From Campylobacter concisus (GTDB lineage Bacteria; Campylobacterota; Campylobacteria; Campylobacterales; Campylobacteraceae), in assembly GCF_003048375.1 (NCBI RefSeq), contig NZ_CP021642.1, positions 744,001 through 808,000 on the forward strand: DNA of 64,000 nt, written 5' to 3'. Shown here piece after piece: positions 1 through 9,902 of the stretch. A model generated the notes under the pieces. It searched no databases. It saw only the letters and a list, made by a program, of their open reading frames with translations, and was not told the DNA's origin. A program made the translations under genes and the position numbers. Each line of letters begins with the position of its first letter. The first letter of the stretch is position 1.

Positions 1-305
1 CAAGTGACAAGCACCTTTTCGCCGCTTAAATTTACGCTCTTTATCGCGCCAGCAGTGCCTGGGAAATTTGCTAGATCTTGCTCGAAAATTTTAGTTTGAG
101 GGAAAATTTCTTTTATCTTTTTGCTAATTAACTCTTTTTCGTAGTGAAGCACGACGCTAACGTCGTTTGTGATCGCATAAGCTTGCTTTAAGATGTGAAT
201 AATCATTGGCTCGCCGCATAGCTCAAATAGAACTTTTGGGCGTTTTGATTTCATCCTGGTACCAAGACCAGCAGCTAGGATTATGATTGAAGTATTATTG
301 TTCAT
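1..305 (-). CDS. glmU: GlmU, N-terminal part (UDP-GlcNAc pyrophosphorylase), cut by window edge
   Basis: Reading the minus strand from the ATG at 303-305 gives an open frame to the window edge, about 101 codons. Near residues 8-21 it carries [16 protein letters not shown], the nucleotide-binding loop of sugar-phosphate nucleotidyltransferases (G-x-G-T-R-M ... K-P-K). This is the first catalytic module of GlmU, which makes UDP-N-acetylglucosamine for peptidoglycan and LPS. The acetyltransferase half lies outside the window, so the bifunctional assignment is inferred from the N-terminal sequence. The gene diverges from motA across about 135 bases. Confidence 0.85.
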   Translation of the reverse strand, partial: MNNNTSIIILAAGLGTRMKSKRPKVLFELCGEPMIIHILKQAYAITNDVSVVLHYEKELISKKIKEIFPQTKIFEQDLANFPGTAGAIKSVNLSGEKVLVT

Positions 306-441
306 TTTTAAGCCTTTTAACGTTAAAAATTTCGCAGATTGTAGCAAAAAATGGCAAACATTTTTTTTAATTTAACGATTGTTTCAACAAAAAGCTAATA
401 AAATAGCAATTCTTAAGAATTTATAAATAAAGCGAGTTTAA

Positions 442-1209
442 ATGGATTTAGGAACCGTCGTCGGCTGGGTTTTGACCCTGGTGCTTTTGTTTGGATCAAT
501 GGCGATAGGCGTTGGTATAGGACCATACATCGATATCCCTTCTGTGATGATCGTTTTTGGTGGTACTATCGGCGTTATGATGGTTGGCTTCAAGATGGAG
601 ACGCTTAAAGGTGTTGGTAAATTTTATGGTGTCGCTGTTAAGCCATCAGTTGCTGTAAATTTACCTGAGACTATAAAAAAAGTAGTTGATTACTCAACCA
701 AAGCTAGGCGAGATGGCATCTTAGCACTTGAGAGCGAAGTAAATAACGAATCAAATCAGTTTTTAAAAAAAGGTCTTTCGATGGCGGTCGATGGCAATGA
801 GCCAGATGCGATCAGAGCGCTTTTAGAGATCGATATAGATCAGACTAGCACAAGGCATGCAAACAACATCAAAATTTTCGAGCAAGTTGGCGGTTTTGCT
901 GGTGCGATGGGTATGATCGGTACGCTTATTGGTCTTGTTGCGATGCTTCTTAACATGTCAGATCCTAGTGCGATCGGTCCATCTATGGCGGTCGCCTTGC
1001 TTACGACGCTTTATGGCTCAATGATAGGTAACATCATCGGCGCGCCTGTTGCAAATATCCTCTCGATCCGCGATGCTGATGAGGCACTTGAGAAACAAGT
1101 TATTTTAGAGGGTATCATGGCGATACAAGCAGGGGATAACCCAAGAACGCTTGAGGCTAAGCTTTTAGCATTTTTACCTCCAAAAGATAGAAAAAGTCAG
1201 TTTGAATAA
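442..1209 (+). CDS. motA: Flagellar motor stator protein MotA
   Basis: This 255-residue inner-membrane protein has the MotA layout: two helices near residues 5-25 and 33-52, a cytoplasmic domain containing ARRDGILALES (the charged loop that contacts FliG), and two helices near 150-172 and 182-205 with the conserved DPSAIGPSMA proline segment. With MotB it forms the proton-driven stator that turns the flagellum. The stop overlaps the motB start by one base, so the two are translationally coupled. A weak TAAAAT -10-like site lies at 399-404. Confidence 0.96.
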   Translation: MDLGTVVGWVLTLVLLFGSMAIGVGIGPYIDIPSVMIVFGGTIGVMMVGFKMETLKGVGKFYGVAVKPSVAVNLPETIKKVVDYSTKARRDGILALESEVNNESNQFLKKGLSMAVDGNEPDAIRALLEIDIDQTSTRHANNIKIFEQVGGFAGAMGMIGTLIGLVAMLLNMSDPSAIGPSMAVALLTTLYGSMIGNIIGAPVANILSIRDADEALEKQVILEGIMAIQAGDNPRTLEAKLLAFLPPKDRKSQFE

Positions 1210-1988
1210 TGGGTAAGTTAATAAAACCAGAAGAGTGCCCAAAGTGCATGCCTGAGTGGCTGGCATCATTTGGTGACCTTATGTCACTCCTACTTTGCTT
1301 CTTCGTTTTGCTCCTTTCTATGGCGACGATGGATGCTAAAAAGATGGAGGCTGCTGTTGGCTCACTAGCTGGTGCATTAAGCGTACTAGAGGGTGGTGCA
1401 AGACCAGATAGTCAGGTAGAAAAAGAGACAGATCCTGAAAGCAGACGCACTCCAAAGCCAAAAGCTCAAAAAGGCGCTCAAAACGAGGTCACTTCGACTG
1501 TTAAAAAGATAAATGAGCTACTAACGGCTAGCGGGGCACCTGAGATCACGATGGAGGAGAGCGAGGATGGCTTTATCGTTAGGCTTCCAGCTGCGATGCT
1601 CTTTGACAAAGATAGCGCTGAAATTTCTGGCGAGGATGCGAAGCTCTTTTTAAAGCGAATAGGCATGATCATAGCCAAAATGCCAAATGAGGTAAAAACA
1701 GATATCATCGGATACACTGATAATACAAATCCAAGCAAAGACTCTATATACAAAAACAACTGGCAGCTCTCTACCGCAAGGGCACTAAGTGTGCTTGAAG
1801 AGCTAGTTAGCGATGGCGTTCCACAAGAGAGGCTTATCACTTCTGGCAGAGCCTCTTTTGATCCGATCGCTAGTAACAGCACAGAGGAGGGCAGAGCCAA
1901 AAACAATAGGGTAGAAATTCACTTCGTCTCGCTTGAGCCAAAAAATAAAGAGGCTACTAAGAAAAGTATCCTTGATACGAGGAATTAG
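1209..1988 (+). CDS. motB: Flagellar motor stator protein MotB
   Basis: The 259-residue partner of MotA. One N-terminal helix (about residues 18-40) contains D23 in SFGDLMSLLL, matching the proton-carrying aspartate of MotB. After a charged linker rich in K, P and E (about 70-100), residues 125-240 form an OmpA-like peptidoglycan-binding domain, with GYTDNTN, the NWQLSTARA helix and KNNRVEIHF. It starts on the last base of motA and ends two bases before fliP. Confidence 0.96.
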   Translation: MGKLIKPEECPKCMPEWLASFGDLMSLLLCFFVLLLSMATMDAKKMEAAVGSLAGALSVLEGGARPDSQVEKETDPESRRTPKPKAQKGAQNEVTSTVKKINELLTASGAPEITMEESEDGFIVRLPAAMLFDKDSAEISGEDAKLFLKRIGMIIAKMPNEVKTDIIGYTDNTNPSKDSIYKNNWQLSTARALSVLEELVSDGVPQERLITSGRASFDPIASNSTEEGRAKNNRVEIHFVSLEPKNKEATKKSILDTRN

Positions 1989-1990
1989 TC

Positions 1991-2722
1991 GTGAAAGCAC
2001 TGCTTAGTTTAGCGGTTTTGTTTTGTGTAGTTTTTGGTGCTGATCCTGCGCTACCAACTATAAATTTAAGCCTAAATTCACCGCAAAATGCCGAGCAGCT
2101 TGTAAATTCACTAAATGTTTTACTAATACTCACCGCACTAGCACTCGCTCCTTCACTCATCTTTATGATGACGAGCTTTTTGCGCCTTGTCATTGTATTT
2201 TCATTTTTACGTCAAGCGATGGGCACGCAGCAAGTGCCGCCTTCAACGGTGCTTATCTCGCTTGCGATGGTGCTTACATTTTTCATCATGGAGCCAGTTG
2301 GGCAAAGAAGCTACGATGAGGGCATAAAGCCTTATATAGCTGAGCAGATAGGCTATGAGGAGATGCTTGATAAGAGTTTAAAGCCCTTTAAAGAATTTAT
2401 GGTGAAAAACACTAGAGAAAAGGATCTTGCGTTATTTTTTAGGATAAGAAATTTGCAAAATCCAGCAAATATCGAGGATATCCCGCTAAGTATCGCTATG
2501 TCAGCCTTTATGATAAGCGAGCTAAAGACATCTTTTGAGATAGCATTTTTGCTCTATCTGCCATTTTTAGTTATCGACATGGTCGTAAGCTCCGTTTTGA
2601 TGGCGATGGGTATGATGATGCTACCTCCCGTCATGATCTCGCTGCCATTTAAGCTACTTATCTTTGTGCTAGTTGATGGCTGGAATTTGCTAATAGGAAA
2701 CCTCGTAAAGAGCTTTCACTGA
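1991..2722 (+). CDS. fliP: Flagellar export gate protein FliP
   Basis: A 243-residue FliP/SctR family protein starting at GTG. It has a cleavable-type signal peptide (residues 1-17, ending near VFGA), a long loop, and the membrane segments typical of FliP, including LIFMMTSFLRLVIVFSFLRQ and the C-terminal VLMAMGMMMLPPVMISLPFK motif. FliP is part of the flagellar type III export gate. Its place directly after motAB, and directly before an efflux operon (stop and next ATG overlap in TGATG), suggests read-through transcription. Confidence 0.96.
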   Translation: MKALLSLAVLFCVVFGADPALPTINLSLNSPQNAEQLVNSLNVLLILTALALAPSLIFMMTSFLRLVIVFSFLRQAMGTQQVPPSTVLISLAMVLTFFIMEPVGQRSYDEGIKPYIAEQIGYEEMLDKSLKPFKEFMVKNTREKDLALFFRIRNLQNPANIEDIPLSIAMSAFMISELKTSFEIAFLLYLPFLVIDMVVSSVLMAMGMMMLPPVMISLPFKLLIFVLVDGWNLLIGNLVKSFH

Positions 2723-3987
2723 TGAAAAAAATTTTATTAGCACTTTTGCCTTTGGCGCTATTTGGATCAAATTTAAGCGAGATAGCAAACAAGGCCACTC
2801 AAAACGAAATTTCAAAGATCAAAGAGCTTGAGTTAAAAAGAGCAAATTTAAACGATGAAGCGACATCAAGTGCCTACTTGCCAAGTCTTAGCCTAGAGGG
2901 CTCATACGGCAAAAACGCAAGCACCTTCCCAAGCATAGTCGCCAAAGAGTCAGCTGGCGTGCTAGCAAGGATCGATTTTTTACTATACGACGGCGGGGCG
3001 AGAGAGGCTAGGCTAAAGATGAGCCAGCTTTTAAAAAACAAAGCTGCCATCGCGAGTGATGAAGCCAAAAACTACCTTGCCTTTAAGACTGTAAATTTAT
3101 ACTTTAACGCCTGCGCACTTGAAAATATAATAGCCGCCAAAAATGCTCAGGCAAATTTCTTAAAAGGCGTTTTAGACAAGCTTGAAAAGGCAAATAAAGC
3201 AGGACTTGCCCCAAAAGATGAGCTAGAAAATGTGCGGGCAAAATACCACCTAGCAAACAGCACGCAGCTTGAATACAAAAATAAAATGGAGCAAATTTTA
3301 AATGAGATAAATTTGCTAACAGGCGAGCAAATTTCTCCACTTAGCGGGGCAAAAATGGCTGAGATTAGCTCAAATTTATCTTCAAAAAACGCTGAGCTTG
3401 ATAGGCTAAGTCAAGATATATCTTTAAGCGAGGCTAAGCTTAGCGAGACAAGAGCTGGCTTTTTGCCTCAAATTTCGCTTTATGACACTTATGGATTTTA
3501 CAAAAATAACTACGACATCGACCTTGGCAAATATAGCGCTTATCGCCCATATCTTGATAAATATCTAAAAGAAGATACCCACGGCAATAAATTTGGCGTT
3601 AGCTTTAGGTGGAAAATTTTTGACTTTTTTGCCACTAGCAAGATGAGCCAAGCTAGCAAGATCGCGCTTGATGAAGCGAGGTTAAATTTAGAGTATAAAA
3701 AGCGTGAAAATGAGACCAAACTTAAAAATTTACAAAACGAGATCGCAACTCTTAGCTCAAAGATCGCCTCTCTAAATGAGTATGTAAAAGCAAGCGAACT
3801 TGCGCTTAAAGCGAGCTATGAAAAATATAACTCTGGGCTTTTAGGGTATAGCGACTTGCTTGAAGCACTCTCTCAGAAATTTGACGCTATTAGCCTTTTT
3901 GAAGGGGCGAAAGATGAGCTGGAGATAAAAAAGGCGGAGTATTTTTTTGAGAGTGGGGAGAGCATTTTAGAGAGGATTAGGGATTGA
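2722..3987 (+). CDS. TolC-family outer-membrane efflux protein (copy 1)
   Basis: A 421-residue protein with a short signal peptide (about 1-16) and long alpha-helical repeats rich in E, K, L and A, as in TolC/OprM outer-membrane channels. Two internally similar halves can be seen; YLPSLSLEGSYG near residue 55 and FLPQISLYDTYGFY near 250 are the paired strand starts usual in this family. It probably supplies the outer-membrane exit duct for the adaptor and RND pump that follow. A second TolC-like gene sits behind the pump. Family is secure; substrate unknown. Confidence 0.85.
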   Translation: MKKILLALLPLALFGSNLSEIANKATQNEISKIKELELKRANLNDEATSSAYLPSLSLEGSYGKNASTFPSIVAKESAGVLARIDFLLYDGGAREARLKMSQLLKNKAAIASDEAKNYLAFKTVNLYFNACALENIIAAKNAQANFLKGVLDKLEKANKAGLAPKDELENVRAKYHLANSTQLEYKNKMEQILNEINLLTGEQISPLSGAKMAEISSNLSSKNAELDRLSQDISLSEAKLSETRAGFLPQISLYDTYGFYKNNYDIDLGKYSAYRPYLDKYLKEDTHGNKFGVSFRWKIFDFFATSKMSQASKIALDEARLNLEYKKRENETKLKNLQNEIATLSSKIASLNEYVKASELALKASYEKYNSGLLGYSDLLEALSQKFDAISLFEGAKDELEIKKAEYFFESGESILERIRD

Positions 3988-4727
3988 AAAAGCTGATAAT
4001 TTTAATGATATTTTGCATCTTTTCATTTGCAGCAGAAGAGATTTTTGCTGATTTTGAAGTCTATGCCAAGCAAAGCTCAAAGCTTGCATTTGAGAGCAGC
4101 GGCAAGGTGGATAAAATTTTTGTAGATGTCTCAAACCACGTTAAAAAGGGCGACACTTTAGCTAGCCTTGATCAAACAAGCCTAGAGATCGCTCTAAAAA
4201 AGGCAAAAAACGATCTAGCGCTTGCCAAAAATGCCAAAGAATTTGCTAAAAGCACCTTTAATAAATTTAGCCAAGTAAAGGACGTCACTTCAAAGCAAGA
4301 ATTTGATGAGGTAAAGTATAAATTTGATGAGGCAGCTCTTAGGGTGCAAGCGGCTGAGATCGCCATTTTAAACGCAGATGATCATCTTAAAAAGGCCGTT
4401 TTAAAAGCTCCTTTTGATGGCGTCATAGCTAGTAAAAATGTCGAGCTTGGCGAGAGTGCTTCGCCGCTTCAGCCAGCCTTTGTTTTAAACTCCGAGGAGG
4501 CTAAAATTTTAATAGCGATCGATGAAAAATATGCAAATTTAGTAAAAGTTGGCGACATTTTTAAATTTAAGCTTGACGCGACAAACGAGGAAAAAGAGGT
4601 AAAAATCGCACTAATTTACCCAGAGATAAAAAGAGAGACTAGAAAATTTTACGCCCAGGCTTATGACAGCGGGCTAAAGCCAGGCATGTTTGGTCAAGGA
4701 AAAGTGATAATCGGCGAAAATAAATGA
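3984..4727 (+). CDS. RND efflux periplasmic adaptor (membrane fusion protein)
   Basis: Starts at a TTG overlapping the previous stop. The 247-residue product has a signal peptide (1-16), a lipoyl-like half-motif (VDKIFVDVSNHVKKGDTLA), a helical hairpin of alternating K and A (about 65-130), and the returning half (KAPFDGVIASKNVELGESA). This is the HlyD/AcrA order. It is shorter than the roughly 350-400 residues usual for RND adaptors and seems to lack much of the membrane-proximal domain. It should bridge the pump encoded next (ATGA overlap) to a TolC-like channel. Confidence 0.85.
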   Translation: MKKLIILMIFCIFSFAAEEIFADFEVYAKQSSKLAFESSGKVDKIFVDVSNHVKKGDTLASLDQTSLEIALKKAKNDLALAKNAKEFAKSTFNKFSQVKDVTSKQEFDEVKYKFDEAALRVQAAEIAILNADDHLKKAVLKAPFDGVIASKNVELGESASPLQPAFVLNSEEAKILIAIDEKYANLVKVGDIFKFKLDATNEEKEVKIALIYPEIKRETRKFYAQAYDSGLKPGMFGQGKVIIGENK

Positions 4728-7700
4728 TAAAAACAGCCATAAACCGCCCCATAACTACGCTTATGATATTCTTAAGCCTCGTTGTCTTTGGCATATACTC
4801 GCTAAAGACGATGAATGTAAATTTATACCCGCAAGTAAATATCCCAATCGTTAAGATCACGACCTACGCAAACGGCGATATGAACTACATCAAGACAAAG
4901 ATCACGCAAAAGATCGAGGACGAGGTCTCAAGCATCGAGGGGATAAAAAAGCTTTATTCAACTAGCTTTGACAACCTAAGCGTGGTAAGCATCGAATTTG
5001 AGCTAAACAAAGACCTAGAGAGCGCTACAAACGACGTCCGCGACAAGATGCAAAAGGCGAGAGTTGGAGCAAACTACGAGATAGAAAAGCTAAACGGGCT
5101 CTCTTCTTCTGTATTTAGCCTCTTTATCACAAGGCTTGATGGCAACGAAACTAAGCTCATGCAAGAGATAGATGACGTGGCAAAGCCATTTTTAGAGCGC
5201 ATTAGCGGTGTTTCAAAGGTTAAGACAAATGGCTTTTTAGAGCCAGCGGTGAAAATTTTACTAGATAGATTTAAGCTTGATAAAAACGCTCTTAGCGCAA
5301 ACGAAGTGGCAAATTTGATAAAGGTTGAAAATTTAAAAGCGCCACTTGGCAAGATAGAAAATGAGCAGATCCAAATGGCGATCAAGTCAAATTTCAGTGC
5401 CAAAAGCATAGATGAGATAAGAAATTTAACGATCAAACAAGGGGTCTTTTTAAAAGATATCGCAAGTGTTGATCTCGCTTACAAAGACGCAAACGAAGCA
5501 GCGATAATGGATAAAAAAAGTGGCGTCTTGCTTGGTCTTGAGCTAGCTCCAGACGCAAACGCTCTAACCGTGATCGCTCTAGCCAAAGCAAAGCTAGAGC
5601 AGTTTAAAAGCCTACTTGGCAATGAATACGACGTAAAAGTAGCCTACGATAAGAGCGAAGTGATACAAAAGCACATCGATCAAACCGCCTTTGATATGAT
5701 CCTAGGCGTCTTGCTGACCATCGTGATCGTCTATCTGTTTTTAAGAAATTTCTCTATCACCATCATCTCAGTCGTAGCGATACCAACTAGCATCGTGGCG
5801 ACATTTTTCATCATAAATGCCCTAGGCTACGACATAAACCGCCTAAGCCTCATAGCGCTCACACTTGGCATCGGAATTTTCATCGACGACGCGATAGTCG
5901 TCACTGAAAATATCGCTAGCAAGCTAAAAGATGAGCCAAATGCCCTAAAAGCAAGCTTTGCAGGTATAAAAGAGATAGCATTTAGCGTCTTTGCGATCTC
6001 GCTCGTGCTGCTTTGCGTCTTTGTGCCAATAGCCTTTATGAGTGGCATCGTCGGCAAGTACTTTAACTCATTTGCCATGAGCGTAGCAGCTGGCATCGTC
6101 ATCTCGTTTTTTGTGAGCATCTTTCTCGTGCCAACGCTAAGTGCTAGGTTTGTAAATGCCAAAGAAAGCAGCTTTTTTCTAAAGAGCGAGCCCTTTTTTG
6201 AAGCGCTTGAAAATGGCTATGAGAAGCTTTTGGCCTTGGCGCTTAAATTTAAGCTCATATTTTTAGCCATAACGCTTGTGGTAGTTGTTTGCTCATTTGC
6301 TCTGGCTAAATTTGTAGGCGGTGACTTCATGCCAAGCGAGGATAACTCGGAGTTTAACATCTACTTTAAGCTTGATCCCTCACTTAGCTTGCAAGCTAGC
6401 AAAGAGAGGCTAAAAGATAAAATTTCACTCATAAATGCCGATCCTCAGGTCGCTTACGCCTACTTCATCCTTGGCTATACAGATGCCAAGCAGCCCTATC
6501 TTGTAAAGGCTTACGTTAGGCTAAAGGAGCTAAAAGATAGAGCTAATCACGAGCGGCAAAACGCCATCATGCAGAGGTTTCGTGACAAGCTAAAAAGTGA
6601 CGATATGAGCGTCATTGTGGCTGATCTTCCGGTGGTTGAAGGTGGCGATGTGCAGCCAGTTAAGCTTACTATAACCTCTGAAAATGGCAAAGAGCTAGAG
6701 AAATTTGTACCAAAGATCAGCAAGATGCTAAAAGAGATAAATGACGCGACGGACGTAAATTCGCCCGAAGAAGATCTGCTAAAGCGTGTGCAAATTTCTA
6801 TCGATGAAGATAAGGCTAAGAGGCTAAATTTAGATAAAGCCAGCGTTGCAAGCACCGTTTATAGCGCATTTAGCCAGAACGAGGTCTCTGTTTTTGAAAA
6901 CGAAAATGGCAAAGAGTATGAGCTTTACATGCGCCTCGATGATAAATTTAGAAGCGATACAAATGATATTTTAAAGACCAAGATAAGAAGCAACGAGGGC
7001 TTTTTTGTCACGCTTGGCGATGTGGCGACGATTAGTTTCGAGCAAAAGCCAGCTAGCATTTCAAGGTTTAATAGAGCAGATGAGATCAAATTTCTAGCAA
7101 ATACCAAAAATAACGCTCCGCTAAATAGCGTGGCAAATGAAATTTCAAAGAAGCTTGATGAAATTTTGCCAGCAAATTTCAAGTATAAATTTCTTGGATT
7201 TGTGGAGCTCATGGACGATACAAACGCTTCTTTTATCTTTACGGTGAGTGCTAGCGCAGTGCTTATTTACATGGTGCTAGCTGCGCTTTATGAGAGCTTT
7301 TTGCTGCCATTTCTCATCATGCTTGCCATGCCGCTTGCCTTTTGTGGCGTCGTGATCGGACTTTTTATAAGCGGCAATCCATTTAGCCTATTTGTCATGG
7401 TTGGCGTCATCTTGCTCTTTGGAATGGTCGGTAAAAACGCCATCTTAGTCGTTGATTTTGCAAACCACTTTGCAAATAGTGGCATGGAGGCAAACGAAGC
7501 TGTGAAAATGGCTGCTAAGAAGCGACTAAGGGCTGTTTTGATGACCACTTTTGCGATGATATTTGCCATGCTGCCACTTGCTCTTAGCAGGGGTGCTGGC
7601 TATGAGGCCAACTCACCTATGGCTATAAGTATCATCTTTGGGCTCATTAGCTCGACTTTGCTAAGCTTGCTTGTCGTGCCAGTGCTTTTTGCTTGGGTCT

Positions 7701-7750
7701 ATAATCTTGATAAATTTATAAGAAAATTTTATGAAAGGGAGAGAATTTGA
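4724..7750 (+). CDS. RND-family multidrug/metal efflux transporter, inner-membrane subunit
   Basis: At 1008 residues this has full RND length, with a helix near residues 10-30, two large periplasmic loops and two six-helix blocks. Proton-relay residues are present: adjacent aspartates D388/D389 (GIFIDDAIVVTENI) in TM4 and K904 (GMVGKNAILVVDF) in TM10. It is a proton antiporter drawing substrates from periplasm or membrane and passing them to the adaptor. The sequence looks more like the AcrB/MdtC drug class than the heavy-metal class, but substrate cannot be read from it. Overlaps the genes on both sides. Confidence 0.93.
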   Translation: MIKTAINRPITTLMIFLSLVVFGIYSLKTMNVNLYPQVNIPIVKITTYANGDMNYIKTKITQKIEDEVSSIEGIKKLYSTSFDNLSVVSIEFELNKDLESATNDVRDKMQKARVGANYEIEKLNGLSSSVFSLFITRLDGNETKLMQEIDDVAKPFLERISGVSKVKTNGFLEPAVKILLDRFKLDKNALSANEVANLIKVENLKAPLGKIENEQIQMAIKSNFSAKSIDEIRNLTIKQGVFLKDIASVDLAYKDANEAAIMDKKSGVLLGLELAPDANALTVIALAKAKLEQFKSLLGNEYDVKVAYDKSEVIQKHIDQTAFDMILGVLLTIVIVYLFLRNFSITIISVVAIPTSIVATFFIINALGYDINRLSLIALTLGIGIFIDDAIVVTENIASKLKDEPNALKASFAGIKEIAFSVFAISLVLLCVFVPIAFMSGIVGKYFNSFAMSVAAGIVISFFVSIFLVPTLSARFVNAKESSFFLKSEPFFEALENGYEKLLALALKFKLIFLAITLVVVVCSFALAKFVGGDFMPSEDNSEFNIYFKLDPSLSLQASKERLKDKISLINADPQVAYAYFILGYTDAKQPYLVKAYVRLKELKDRANHERQNAIMQRFRDKLKSDDMSVIVADLPVVEGGDVQPVKLTITSENGKELEKFVPKISKMLKEINDATDVNSPEEDLLKRVQISIDEDKAKRLNLDKASVASTVYSAFSQNEVSVFENENGKEYELYMRLDDKFRSDTNDILKTKIRSNEGFFVTLGDVATISFEQKPASISRFNRADEIKFLANTKNNAPLNSVANEISKKLDEILPANFKYKFLGFVELMDDTNASFIFTVSASAVLIYMVLAALYESFLLPFLIMLAMPLAFCGVVIGLFISGNPFSLFVMVGVILLFGMVGKNAILVVDFANHFANSGMEANEAVKMAAKKRLRAVLMTTFAMIFAMLPLALSRGAGYEANSPMAISIIFGLISSTLLSLLVVPVLFAWVYNLDKFIRKFYERERI

Positions 7751-8982
7751 AGAAGATTTTGGCGGTTTTGCTCTTTGCTTTGCCTCTTTGGGCTGGAAAT
7801 TTACTAGAGATCATCGCTCTGGCGCAAAGTGCGAAGCTTGAGAGTTTGAAAGAATTTAATAAAAATGAATATATAAATAAAAATAAGAGCAACAAGCTAA
7901 ATTTGTCCCTTGATGGCAGATATACCTTTGTGCCTGACGAGCTAAAGGGCGGATATATGACAAAGGCTGGCTCGATAACGGCAAAGGTCGAGTATCTCAT
8001 CTTTGACGGGGGTGCTAGTGAGGCTTCGGATAAGATTTTAGACCACAAGGGCGTGGAGAAAATTTACAAAGATGAAGAGCTGATGAATTTAACCGCTTTT
8101 CAGGTCGCAAAGGTCTATTTTAACGCTGTTGCGCTAAATTCGCTGATAAATTTAGAGACAAAATTTGTAGATAGCTTTACCAAGGCTGCGGCTGAAAATG
8201 AGTTTTGGTTTGAGTATGGCGAGATAGATAAGAGCGAGTTTGATGCGATAAATTTCACCTTAAATAAAAAAAGAGCCGAGCTAGACGAGCTTGGACTTAA
8301 GCTAGCTGAGCTAAACTCAAGGATAAATTTACTCTCAAACGGCGAGATCGGCTTTAATGCTGGCTCAAAGATAGTGATGCCTGATTTTAGCAAGGATGAT
8401 CTAAGCGCTAAGCTTGGGGCTATGGAGCAAGAAAAATATATAAAAGAGCAAGAAAATGAGAAGCAAAAGAGTAAATTTGCTCCAAAAATTTACTTAAAAG
8501 ATACGCAAAGTGTGAATAATAACAGCTTTAAAAAAGGCGAGAGGACGACTTCACAGATGGCTGAGGCATACGCTGATGCAAACAAGCCTAGAGTGGAGTT
8601 TGAGTGGAAGCTGCCAGATAGCCTAAGCCTTAGCAAGCAAAGCCAAACTAAGCGCATAGAGGAGCAAAAGGCCGCACTTGATCTAAGCGACGAAGAAAAC
8701 AGGATAATAGCTAGGCTAAAGGATCTAAGAGGCGTGATAGAGGGCTTAAGTGCTAGGCTAAATTTAGACTCGCTAAAACAAGATAGCCTTGATAGCGACT
8801 TTAATGACCTGCTAAATGGCTATCTTAGCGGCAAGGTAAAATTTGAGCAGTTTTTGTTTGTGAGTGAGAAAAATTTTAGCGACAGGGCAAATTTCATTTT
8901 AAATGGCGATTTGCTCGAGCTAAATAAGCTTGAATACTTTTTTGAATGCGCAAGAAATATAAATGAGGTGGTGATAGAATGA
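7747..8982 (+). CDS. TolC-family outer-membrane protein (copy 2)
   Basis: Begins at TTG four bases inside the pump gene. The 411-residue product has a signal peptide (1-16, LLFALPLWAG) and helical TolC-like architecture, including VEYLIFDGGASEASDK, which parallels ARIDFLLYDGGAREAR in copy 1. Apart from that shared strand the two copies differ a good deal. Two channel genes flanking one adaptor and one pump is unusual; they may be alternative exits, or this copy may have another role. Overlaps the EamA-family gene after it. Confidence 0.78.
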   Translation: MKKILAVLLFALPLWAGNLLEIIALAQSAKLESLKEFNKNEYINKNKSNKLNLSLDGRYTFVPDELKGGYMTKAGSITAKVEYLIFDGGASEASDKILDHKGVEKIYKDEELMNLTAFQVAKVYFNAVALNSLINLETKFVDSFTKAAAENEFWFEYGEIDKSEFDAINFTLNKKRAELDELGLKLAELNSRINLLSNGEIGFNAGSKIVMPDFSKDDLSAKLGAMEQEKYIKEQENEKQKSKFAPKIYLKDTQSVNNNSFKKGERTTSQMAEAYADANKPRVEFEWKLPDSLSLSKQSQTKRIEEQKAALDLSDEENRIIARLKDLRGVIEGLSARLNLDSLKQDSLDSDFNDLLNGYLSGKVKFEQFLFVSEKNFSDRANFILNGDLLELNKLEYFFECARNINEVVIE

Positions 8983-9842
8983 ATAAACTGATCTTTGTGA
9001 CCATTTTGTGGGCGTTTAGCTTTAGCTTGATAGGCGAGTTTTTAGCTGGCAAGGTCGATAGCTATTTGGCTGTTTTTATGCGCGTGGCACTTGCAAGCCT
9101 AGTTTTTTTGCCATTTACGAAATTTCGAGGAGTTAGTCCAAAGCTAGCCCTTGGCATAATGGGCATAGGAGCGGTGCAAATAGGGCTAATGTATCTTTGC
9201 TACTACAACTCGTTTTTGTATCTAAGTGTGCCAGAAGTCGCGCTTTTTACCATTTTCACGCCGTTTTATGTGACACTGATCTACGATGCGTTTAGCTTTA
9301 AATTTAGACCGCTTTATCTCTTTAGCGTTGGCGTTGCGGTCTTTGGCGCGCTTATCATCAAGTATGGCGCGATAAACGAAGGGGCGATAAAGGGCTTTTT
9401 GCTAGTGCAAGGAGCAAATATCTGCTTTGGAGCAGGGCAGAGTGCGTATAAGGCACTTTTGGAGAGATATGACGTGGATCAAAAAAAGGTCTTTGGCTAC
9501 TTTCACTTTGGAGCGTTTTTTGTAGCAGTGATCGCACTCGTAACACTTGGCAATCCAGCCAAATTTCACGTAGATCTAACCCAAACTTTGGTACTTTTGT
9601 GGCTTGGAGCGGTCGCTAGTGGGCTGGGATATTTTATGTGGAACAAAGGGGCTTGCGAGGTCGATAGCGGCGTGCTTGCCATCATGAATAACGCCCTCAT
9701 ACCAGCGGCTATCATCGTAAATTTAGTCTTTTGGCAAAAGGACGCCAACCTAACAAGGCTCATTTTAGGAGCTGCGATAATGTATATCTCGCTACTAATT
9801 CACAATAAAATCATGAAATTTTACGGCGTAAAGGCTGTGTGA
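8979..9842 (+). CDS. EamA/DMT-family permease
   Basis: A 287-residue very hydrophobic protein with about ten helices in two repeats, as in the drug/metabolite transporter superfamily (EamA). The first repeat begins LIFVTILWAFSFSLIGEFLAG; the second includes QGANICFGAGQSAYKALL. Such proteins export amino acids, metabolites or drugs. The ATGA overlap with the second TolC-like gene makes it the last gene of the efflux operon, but a joint function is only inferred. It converges with the FlxA-like gene across 60 bases, with no clear terminator. Confidence 0.85.
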   Translation: MNKLIFVTILWAFSFSLIGEFLAGKVDSYLAVFMRVALASLVFLPFTKFRGVSPKLALGIMGIGAVQIGLMYLCYYNSFLYLSVPEVALFTIFTPFYVTLIYDAFSFKFRPLYLFSVGVAVFGALIIKYGAINEGAIKGFLLVQGANICFGAGQSAYKALLERYDVDQKKVFGYFHFGAFFVAVIALVTLGNPAKFHVDLTQTLVLLWLGAVASGLGYFMWNKGACEVDSGVLAIMNNALIPAAIIVNLVFWQKDANLTRLILGAAIMYISLLIHNKIMKFYGVKAV

Positions 9843-9902
9843 GGTTAAATTTAAGATTATTTAAGCTAAGTAGAAAATTTTAAAGCATTAAATTTGATCT
9901 AT

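Noticed and set aside
1478-1906. 142-codon minus-strand frame inside motB
   Set aside because: Antisense shadow of a well-conserved gene.
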